Below, piece after piece: positions 8,989-15,508 of a stretch of DNA of 64,000 nucleotides (its first letter is position 1; each line of letters opens with the position of its first letter). Origin of the DNA: Microcaldota archaeon (lineage in GTDB: Archaea > Micrarchaeota > Micrarchaeia > Micrarchaeales > Micrarchaeaceae); NCBI GenBank assembly GCA_028866775.1, contig JAGWHK010000002.1, positions 160,264 to 224,263 of the forward strand. The letters are read 5' to 3'. The notes beneath the pieces were generated by a model. It was given only the letters and a program-made list of their open reading frames with translations, had not been told where the DNA came from and did no database searches. The translations under genes were made by a program, and so were the position numbers.

Positions 8989-9978
8989 TTGGCAAAGGCA
9001 AAACCAAGGGCAGCTAGGAAGCAGATAAACACTCTGCCCCTTTACATACTGCTCATAATCCTGTTTACGCTGTACATAGTTTACCAGCACGGCGCCGCGG
9101 CCTCCATAATAGTGGGGATCGCACTGCTCCTGACTCTGATAACGGTCATACTAGTCGAAACAGTGAATGGGATCAGGGAGTACGGCTTCAAGAGGAACGT
9201 GATGGAGATAATCATAGTTGTCCTTGTCGTGCTTGGGGTCTGGTTCGCGATGCAGTTCTTCCTCTCCACCAAGTACCCCCTGGACGTGGTGCCGAGCTGC
9301 AGCATGCTCCCAACCCTGCAGCGCGGCGACATGCTGCTATTGCACGGCATCAGTTCCCCTTCGCAGCTTCGCGCTCCAGTTATAAACATCAGCAGGGCCA
9401 CGTATTCCGGGATTGTGGCCCAGATCAGCAAGGGGGAGCTCGCCTGCGTCGCCTATAGCCAGGGCCAGGGCGGCGTTCACATCTCCCAGTACATGCAGAA
9501 CGGCTACCTGATAGGCCTTTATTCGGGGGCAAACGGTGGCTCGATAGAAACACTAAGCTCCCAGACAGGCCCGATTATATACCAATGCGGGGTGGCAAAC
9601 GACAGGTTCAGCAACGGCACCACTCTCAGGATCGTATATACCAGCGGGATAAGCATAGGCAGCCAGACTGTCACTGGTGACAGGAACAACAGCGTTGTGG
9701 TCTACAGCACGATTCCGCAGGACCTCTTTTATCAGGAGGGCGACGGCTACATAGTGCACAGGGCTTATGCGGTGCTAGACGTGGGTGGGAGTTACTACGT
9801 GCTGACGAAGGGTGACAACAACCCGGGCCTGGACATACAGTACGGCAACTACCCTGCGAACTTGAGTCAGGTGCAGGGCAAGGTCATTGGGAGCGTGCCT
9901 TACCTAGGCTACCTTAAGCTCATACTATCGAGCAGGTTCATAGAGCCTGCTGGCTGCAACTCCACGATACAGAACTAG
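8989..9978 (+). CDS. Signal peptidase I, archaeal Ser/His type
   Basis: 329 residues, TTG start directly after smc. Removes signal peptides at the outer face of the membrane. Three hydrophobic segments (about residues 14-33, 36-56 and 68-90) precede the catalytic box VVPSCSMLPTLQRGD, with Ser about residue 105. A later VHRAY (about residue 257) gives the His that replaces Lys in archaeal and ER-type enzymes, and KGDNNPGLD is the conserved Asp box. A long insertion of about 130 residues, rich in Ser, Gly, Gln and Asn, lies between the Ser and His boxes, so the protein is longer than most archaeal signal peptidases. Convergent with the next gene, overlapping by four bases. Confidence 0.85.
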   Translation: MAKAKPRAARKQINTLPLYILLIILFTLYIVYQHGAAASIIVGIALLLTLITVILVETVNGIREYGFKRNVMEIIIVVLVVLGVWFAMQFFLSTKYPLDVVPSCSMLPTLQRGDMLLLHGISSPSQLRAPVINISRATYSGIVAQISKGELACVAYSQGQGGVHISQYMQNGYLIGLYSGANGGSIETLSSQTGPIIYQCGVANDRFSNGTTLRIVYTSGISIGSQTVTGDRNNSVVVYSTIPQDLFYQEGDGYIVHRAYAVLDVGGSYYVLTKGDNNPGLDIQYGNYPANLSQVQGKVIGSVPYLGYLKLILSSRFIEPAGCNSTIQN

Positions 9979-10574
9979 GCGTAGAACTGCAGGCTCTCGT
10001 CCCCTTCTGCATCAGAGGCTAGGTTCCTCTTCGATCGGGCGACCACTGCAAAGCTCTGCGCGGTAGTGTACCTATTCGTTATCGGGTTGGTGAACATGTC
10101 ATCGGTTTCGGTGCCACGGTTTCTTCCAACCTCTACGACCTCCTTTAAGTTAGTATAAGCTTCTTTGAGGGCCATGCGTATGTCATTTCCCCTGGGACCC
10201 ATCGAGTCTAGCTTTTCCGCGGCTTTGGCAGATTCGATGAACTCGCGGGGCGGAGGGTTGTAGTAGACCCTTCCGATCATAGTTGTGAGCAAACCCTCCT
10301 CCTCTTCGCTGAGACCCACCTTATTCTTTACGTAGGCGACCGCGTGCTGCATAGCAAAATGGTGCCCGATCTCATAATAGGGGTATTCACGGCCCTTCTT
10401 CGCAATTATTGATACGGCCTCGCGCTCTATGGGGGCTATATCCTTGGAGGTCAGTATCGGGGATAGTATAGCCAGCTTCATGCGTATCTCCCTGCAATCC
10501 TCCCTTATCTCCCTGGATGCCTGATCGACGCTAAGCTTGACCTCGGTACCCTTCTCCGCCAGTTTTGTGGGCAT
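9975..10574 (-). CDS. Hypothetical helical protein
   Basis: 199 residues, ATG start. I do not recognise the family. The sequence is mostly charged helix with no signal peptide or membrane segment. YYEIGHHFAMQHAVAYV (about residues 66-82) has three His spaced like part of a metal-binding helix pair, but an HD domain is not complete. The tail TTAQSFAVVARSKRN is more hydrophobic. It reads toward the signal peptidase and away from the L30e operon. GC content and codon use match the surroundings, so it looks native. Confidence 0.6.
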   Translation of the reverse strand: MPTKLAEKGTEVKLSVDQASREIREDCREIRMKLAILSPILTSKDIAPIEREAVSIIAKKGREYPYYEIGHHFAMQHAVAYVKNKVGLSEEEEGLLTTMIGRVYYNPPPREFIESAKAAEKLDSMGPRGNDIRMALKEAYTNLKEVVEVGRNRGTETDDMFTNPITNRYTTAQSFAVVARSKRNLASDAEGDESLQFYA

Positions 10575-10659
10575 TATTACCGGAAAATCTAATGAATTTT
10601 CTGATATTTATGTGTATCTGGGGGATTGTTTTACGCTGCAGGTCCTGCCGAGATAATGG

Positions 10660-10668
10660 TTATATACC
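10660..10668 (+). promoter_or_regulatory. TATA box for the L30e-S12-S7-EF-2 operon
   Basis: TTATATACC is centred about 60 bases before the L30e ATG. Transcription would begin near 10690, leaving a leader of about 35 bases with a GTGATC Shine-Dalgarno at 10717-10722. Confidence 0.55.
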
Positions 10669-10724
10669 TTTGCGTGTCAATACTTAACGAAATTCAGACA
10701 GCAGTCTTGAAAGTCTGTGATCTT

Positions 10725-11024
10725 ATGGCAGATTTGGCGAATGATATACGTCTAGCTGTGGACAGCGGCAAGGCGGTCTTCGGAGTCAAGGAGTCGATAG
10801 ACTCCATGATGGCCAGCAGGGCCAAGGCCGTGATCGTAGCCTCGAGCAACAAGAGGGACCGCATAAATGACATAATGCACCTCGCCAAGCTATCCGAAGT
10901 CAAGGTGATAGTCTTCCAGGGCAACCCGATGAACCTCGGAGTAGTCTGCGGAAAGCCGTATTCCGTGTCGGTGCTCTCGATAATGGAGCCCGGCAGCTCT
11001 AACATACTTAAGGAGAATTATTAG
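10725..11024 (+). CDS. rpl30e: Ribosomal protein L30e
   Basis: 99 residues from the ATG at 10725. That start is chosen because MADLANDIRLAVDSGKAV matches the family N-terminus and GTGATC precedes it; an open frame continues upstream but contains the TATA box. Features include VFGVKES and VIVASSNKRDR, with GVVCGKPYSVSVLSI at the end, all typical of L30e, a 50S protein that binds RNA through a kink-turn. First gene of the L30e-S12-S7-EF-2 operon; the NusA-like gene often found between L30e and S12 in archaea is missing here. Confidence 0.92.
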   Translation: MADLANDIRLAVDSGKAVFGVKESIDSMMASRAKAVIVASSNKRDRINDIMHLAKLSEVKVIVFQGNPMNLGVVCGKPYSVSVLSIMEPGSSNILKENY

Positions 11025-11032
11025 GTGTAGAT

Positions 11033-11461
11033 GTGCCAAATGGTGAATTCGCTGCAAGGAAGCTCGTAAGGCAGAGGAAGCACCAGCGATTGCTAAAGAA
11101 GTGGCTTAAGAGGAGAAAGCTTCACCTCAAGGAGAGGTACGACGCGATGGGGACTGTACCGAGGGCAAAGGCGATAGTGCTCTCCAAGTTCGCGGTCGGC
11201 CAGAAGCAACCCCACTCTGGGCAAATAAAATGCGTCAAGGTCCAGCTCATCAAGAATGGGAAGGTCGTGGGCGCTTTCGTCCCGTGGGATGGCTCGATAA
11301 ACCACATCGACGAGCACGATGAGGTCACAATAGAGGGAATGGGTGGCTCCCAGAGAGGCCAGATGGGATGCATACCAGGCATGAAGTACAAGGTAGTTGA
11401 ACTCAACGGAGTGAACATCTGGCTCATAAGGGCCGGTAGGAAGGAGAAGCCGAAGAGATGA
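11033..11461 (+). CDS. rps12: Ribosomal protein S12 (uS12)
   Basis: 142 residues, GTG start. 30S decoding-centre protein. The PRAKAIVLSKFAVGQKQPHS and KQPHSGQIKCVKVQLIKNGK region and the later FVPWDGSINHIDEHDEV are those of the archaeal/eukaryotic S12 (S23 in yeast), including the KQPHS loop that contacts the A site. Its TGA overlaps the ATG of S7 (ATGA), a sign of translational coupling. Confidence 0.96.
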   Translation: MPNGEFAARKLVRQRKHQRLLKKWLKRRKLHLKERYDAMGTVPRAKAIVLSKFAVGQKQPHSGQIKCVKVQLIKNGKVVGAFVPWDGSINHIDEHDEVTIEGMGGSQRGQMGCIPGMKYKVVELNGVNIWLIRAGRKEKPKR

Positions 11462-12228
11462 TATTGATGGCAGATGAAGTTGCAGCAGACCAGAAAACAC
11501 AGGCCACTGAGACCACGCCAGCAGCTGCCCCATCTGAGGTAAAGGTGAAGAGGCGAAGGGTCGCGAGGCCCAAGGTCGCCGCAATGCCGGTAGAGGGCGC
11601 CGCGGAGCCAATGAGTTCCGGAATCAGGTCAGGGCTTCTCTTCGGGAGATATGATTACAATGTCGAGGTCAGGGATCTCAGCCTCAAAAACTACGTCAAC
11701 CTGAGGCCGATAGCCTATCCGATGACTTACAGGAGGGGAAGCCAAAAGAGCTTCTCGAAGGCGAACCTCAACGTTGTCGAAAGGCTTGCCAACTCGCTCA
11801 TGAGGGGTGGCACAGGCGGCAAGATAGGGGGCCACGTCATAAGGACAAAGGGAAGGCTCCAGGGCAAGAAGATCAAGGCGATCAAGATAATAGAGCAGGC
11901 CTTTAGCATAGTCAACAGGAACACGGGAAAGAACCCGCTTCAGGTACTCGTGGCTGCGCTTGAGAACAGTGCACCTATAGAGGACACCACGAGGGTCATA
12001 TACGGAGGCATAAAGTCAAACGTGGCTGTTGACATAAGTGCCAGCAGGAGGATGGACGTCGCGGTGCGCAACATAGCAATGGCTGCCATAATAGGGGCCT
12101 TCGCTAACAGGAGGTCGCTGCCAGAGGCGCTGGCGAACGAGCTTATCCTCGCGGCAAACGTGGACATCAACAGCTACGCGATAAAGAGGAAGAACGAGAT
12201 AGAAAGGATGGCGAGAAGCGCCAAGTGA
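11458..12228 (+). CDS. rps7: Ribosomal protein S7 (uS7)
   Basis: 256 residues from ATG at 11458; ATG at 11467 is also possible. The first 50 residues are an Ala/Pro/Lys-rich extension not found in bacterial S7. The core has VNLRPIAYP, SFSKANLNVVERLANSLMRG and GKNPLQVLVAALENSAP, which are the archaeal S7 signatures for binding the 3' major domain of 16S rRNA. The C-terminus ends in a basic helix (AIKRKNEIERMARSAK). It lies in the operon between S12 and EF-2. Confidence 0.95.
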   Translation: MILMADEVAADQKTQATETTPAAAPSEVKVKRRRVARPKVAAMPVEGAAEPMSSGIRSGLLFGRYDYNVEVRDLSLKNYVNLRPIAYPMTYRRGSQKSFSKANLNVVERLANSLMRGGTGGKIGGHVIRTKGRLQGKKIKAIKIIEQAFSIVNRNTGKNPLQVLVAALENSAPIEDTTRVIYGGIKSNVAVDISASRRMDVAVRNIAMAAIIGAFANRRSLPEALANELILAANVDINSYAIKRKNEIERMARSAK

Positions 12229-12241
12229 TGATGCTGATCGT

Positions 12242-14443
12242 ATGGTTAGGAAGGAGTTCATAGTAGAGGAGATTACAAAGCTCATGGGAAATCCCGAGCA
12301 GATAAGAAATATCGCGATAATAGCCCACGTCCACCACGGAAAAACAACTCTTACCGACTCGCTTCTAGTCCAGGCGGGCTTGATATCGAAGCAGGTGGCC
12401 GGGGATGTCCTATACACCAACTACGAGGCGATAGAGAAGGACAGAAGGATGACCATAAAGTCGGCCAACATATCGCTCGGTTTCACCTACAAGGAAAAGG
12501 ACTACATGATAAACCTCATAGACACCCCAGGGCACGTCGATTTCGGAGGACACGTGACTAGATCAATGAGGGCCGTCGACGGTGTAGTGCTCGTCGTCGA
12601 TCCCGTAGAGGGAGTCATGCCCCAAACCGAGACGGTGCTCAGGCAGGCGCTCAAGGAGAAGTGCAAGCCGGTACTTTTCGTCAACAAGACAGACAGGCTG
12701 CTTTCAGAGCTTAGGCTCACCCCTGAACAGACATTCGAGAGGCTGCTTGACCTCATAAACGCCATAAACAGGCTCATAGAGCAGTACGTTCCGGACGAGT
12801 TCATGGGCAAGTGGAAGGTCAGCGTCGAGAACGGAAGCGTCTGCTTCGGATCGGCATACGACAAGTGGGCGATATCGAAGTACATCATGGAAAAGTACAA
12901 GATCAACTTCAAGCAGGTCTTCCAGCTAACCCAAGAGGGCGAGGAGGGGCTCAAGAAGCTCCAGGCGGTGGCGCCGATCGATGAGGCAACCCTCGCCATG
13001 ATAGTCGACCATCTGCCAACCCCGACAGTGGCGCAGAGCTACAGAATACCGCAGATCTGGCACGGGGACCTCGAGACCGTAGAGGCGAAGGCGATGAGGT
13101 CGGTGGACAAGTCGGCCAAGACCAATATAGTGGTATTCAACATCATGTATGACCAGCACAGCGGCGAGGTCGCTGTCGGAAGAGTGTTCTCAGGAGTGGC
13201 CAAGAAGGGCGTGGAGCTCAACATATCAGGGAGGGCAAACCCCCAGAAGATACAGCAGGTCGGAGTTTACATGGGCCAGGAGAGGGTCATTGTCGACCAG
13301 ATCCCGGCAGGGAACATAGCCGCGCTCATAGGTCTCAAGGATATCTCGGTGGGTGACACACTCAGCGAGGACAAGATAGAGCCGTTCGAGCAGATAACGC
13401 ACTACTCAAAGCCCGTTGTCACAAAGGCGGTTGAGGCGAAGGATTCAAGGGACACTGCAAAGCTCATAGAGGCGCTCAGGGTCATGTCAAAGCAGGACCC
13501 GACGATAAAGGTGGAGATAAATCAGGAAACTGGCGAGCACCTCATCAGCGGCATGGGAGAACTGCACCTAGAGGTTATAGAGACCAAGCTCAAGGACGAG
13601 TTCAAGATCCCGATAACCACGAGCGAGCCAATCGTTGTTTACCAGGAAACGATAGAGAGGGGACTTGCCGAGCCGATAGAAAGCAAGAGCCCGAACAAGC
13701 ACACCAAGTTCTGGCTCAAGGTAGAGCCGCTCAAGGAATCGGTGCTCAAGGCGATGGACGCCGGCACTATACGCGATGGAGCGCCGAAGGGCCAGGTCGC
13801 GATAGAGGCGATGATTGCTGCCGGACTTGACAGGCCTACTGCCAAGGGGGTAGTCTACGTTGCCAACAACTGCATGCTCGTGGACGGCTCTAAGGGAGTC
13901 CAATACCTTAACGAGGTCATGGAACTCCTCATAGACGGGTTTGTGGAGGCCGTGAAGGACGGCCCGCTTGCAAGAGAGAAATGCAACGGCATAATGGTCA
14001 CGATAATGGATGCCACGATACACGAGGACCCTGTACACAGGGGTCCGGCGCAGATAATACCAGCCGCCAGGAGAGGAGTCTATGCCTGCATGCTAACATG
14101 CGGAGTCGTGCTCATGGAGCCCAAGCAGATGTTCACTATAAGCATACCACAGGAGTACATGTCTGATGTCATAACGCTGCTGCAGAGCAAGAGGGGAGTG
14201 GTGCAGAATATACAGCAGGAGAGGGAGGTCATGTCGATTATCGCCAAGATGCCAGTATCGGAGGTCATAAAGGGCTTCTCAAACGGCATAAGGTCCACAA
14301 CTCAGGGAAGGGCAATCTGGTACTACGAGTTCGCAGGCTACGAGAAGCTCCCAACAGAGCAGCAGAACAAAGTTGTAAGGGAGATAAGAACGAGAAAGGG
14401 CCAGCCACCTGAGCCACCCACCGCAGCGCAGTTCCTCGAATAA
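12242..14443 (+). CDS. fusA: Elongation factor 2
   Basis: 733 residues. GTPase that drives ribosomal translocation. G3 is DTPGHVDFGGHVTRSMRA and G4 is NKTDRLL. The tip of domain IV, HEDPVHRGPAQII, keeps the His (HRG) that is turned into diphthamide, so diphthamide is expected here. The P-loop is unusual: it reads IAHVHHGKTTL, with His at residue 31 (codon CAC at 12332-12334) where almost all translational GTPases have Asp. Switch 1 (DRRMTIKSANIS) also departs from the usual RGITI. The rest aligns end to end with archaeal EF-2, so this is the functional copy, not a decayed one. Confidence 0.96.
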   Translation: MVRKEFIVEEITKLMGNPEQIRNIAIIAHVHHGKTTLTDSLLVQAGLISKQVAGDVLYTNYEAIEKDRRMTIKSANISLGFTYKEKDYMINLIDTPGHVDFGGHVTRSMRAVDGVVLVVDPVEGVMPQTETVLRQALKEKCKPVLFVNKTDRLLSELRLTPEQTFERLLDLINAINRLIEQYVPDEFMGKWKVSVENGSVCFGSAYDKWAISKYIMEKYKINFKQVFQLTQEGEEGLKKLQAVAPIDEATLAMIVDHLPTPTVAQSYRIPQIWHGDLETVEAKAMRSVDKSAKTNIVVFNIMYDQHSGEVAVGRVFSGVAKKGVELNISGRANPQKIQQVGVYMGQERVIVDQIPAGNIAALIGLKDISVGDTLSEDKIEPFEQITHYSKPVVTKAVEAKDSRDTAKLIEALRVMSKQDPTIKVEINQETGEHLISGMGELHLEVIETKLKDEFKIPITTSEPIVVYQETIERGLAEPIESKSPNKHTKFWLKVEPLKESVLKAMDAGTIRDGAPKGQVAIEAMIAAGLDRPTAKGVVYVANNCMLVDGSKGVQYLNEVMELLIDGFVEAVKDGPLAREKCNGIMVTIMDATIHEDPVHRGPAQIIPAARRGVYACMLTCGVVLMEPKQMFTISIPQEYMSDVITLLQSKRGVVQNIQQEREVMSIIAKMPVSEVIKGFSNGIRSTTQGRAIWYYEFAGYEKLPTEQQNKVVREIRTRKGQPPEPPTAAQFLE

Positions 14444-14468
14444 TAGGATTCGCTTGGATACCTATCTG

Positions 14469-14478
14469 TTTTATATAT
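14469..14478 (+). promoter_or_regulatory. TATA box for pyrB
   Basis: TTTTATATAT is centred about 27 bases before the pyrB ATG, and no Shine-Dalgarno precedes that ATG. The transcript is therefore probably leaderless. Confidence 0.6.
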
Positions 14479-14500
14479 TATAAGAAAACCATCGTTCCTT

Positions 14501-15424
14501 ATGGGGGAAAGGCTGAAGCATTTCGTTGAGTCACAGCAGCTGGACGAAAAGCTCATCTACAACCTGTTTAGGGGAGCCGACTCGTTCAGGCAGAACCCAA
14601 GATCCAACCTGAATCTGGATGGGAAAACAGTGGCTATGCTATTTTATGAGCCGAGCACCAGGACCAGGTTCAGCTTCGAATCGGCTGCGATGGGCCTTGG
14701 AGCCAAGATTATAGGGACGGAGGACGCAAAGAAGTTCTCGTCAACCGCAAAAGGGGAGTCGCTTGAGGACACGATAATGGTTGTGGGGGGCTATTGCGAT
14801 GGCATAGTGCTTAGGCACGATCAAAATGGCGCCGCGGCGAGGGCAGCTGAGATCAGCGATGTACCGATAATAAATGCAGGGGATGGGAAGGGGCAACACC
14901 CGACCCAGGCGCTTCTAGATGCCTATACAATATATAGAGAGCTGGGAAGCCTCAACAATATAAAGTTGGCTTTCGTGGGAGATCTGGCCTCTGGGAGGAC
15001 AGTCAGGTCGCTATGCTACTTGATGGGCAAATTCAGCGGCATTGACATCACGTTTGTTTCTCCAGAAAACCTGAGGATCGGCCAGGATATACAAGACTAT
15101 CTCAGGCGCAATGGGGCGCAGTTTAGAGAGGACGCCAACCTGGAGAGGGTGCTACCACAGGTGGACATAGTGTATATGACTAGGATACAGAGAGAAAGGA
15201 TAAGCGCAGAGGAATACGACAGAGCACATGGCAAGTACGCAATAGACGAAAATAATTTCAGGCTCATAAGACGCGATGGAAGGCTTATGCACCCGCTGCC
15301 TCACCTTGAGGAGATTGACCTTCCAGTGGAGCTCGTGAAGAACGACAAAAGGGTCGCTTATATAAGGCAGGCCCATAATGGCCTGTTTATAAGGATGGCG
15401 CTGCTTGCCCACATGCTGGGATAG
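14501..15424 (+). CDS. pyrB: Aspartate carbamoyltransferase catalytic chain
   Basis: 307 residues. Joins carbamoyl phosphate and aspartate in the second step of pyrimidine synthesis. The carbamoyl phosphate loop FYEPSTRTRFSFESA (about residues 48-62) is intact, and NAGDGKGQHPTQALLD (about 125-140) and RLMHPLPHLEEID (about 263-275) are the aspartate-binding and active-site segments of ATCase rather than ornithine carbamoyltransferase. No regulatory chain (pyrI) and no other pyr gene is adjacent. It has its own promoter, with a probably leaderless mRNA. Confidence 0.95.
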   Translation: MGERLKHFVESQQLDEKLIYNLFRGADSFRQNPRSNLNLDGKTVAMLFYEPSTRTRFSFESAAMGLGAKIIGTEDAKKFSSTAKGESLEDTIMVVGGYCDGIVLRHDQNGAAARAAEISDVPIINAGDGKGQHPTQALLDAYTIYRELGSLNNIKLAFVGDLASGRTVRSLCYLMGKFSGIDITFVSPENLRIGQDIQDYLRRNGAQFREDANLERVLPQVDIVYMTRIQRERISAEEYDRAHGKYAIDENNFRLIRRDGRLMHPLPHLEEIDLPVELVKNDKRVAYIRQAHNGLFIRMALLAHMLG

Positions 15425-15467
15425 CAGTTGCCTTTTTGTATCGAAATATGCGTCGAAACCCACAAGC

Positions 15468-15476
15468 TTTATATAC
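15468..15476 (+). promoter_or_regulatory. TATA box for the suf operon
   Basis: TTTATATAC lies about 37 bases before the sufB ATG, in the short gap after pyrB. The predicted leader is about 10-15 bases. Confidence 0.55.
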
Positions 15477-15508
15477 CTTAAAAAGACGCATTATAACAGG
15501 GTTATAGA

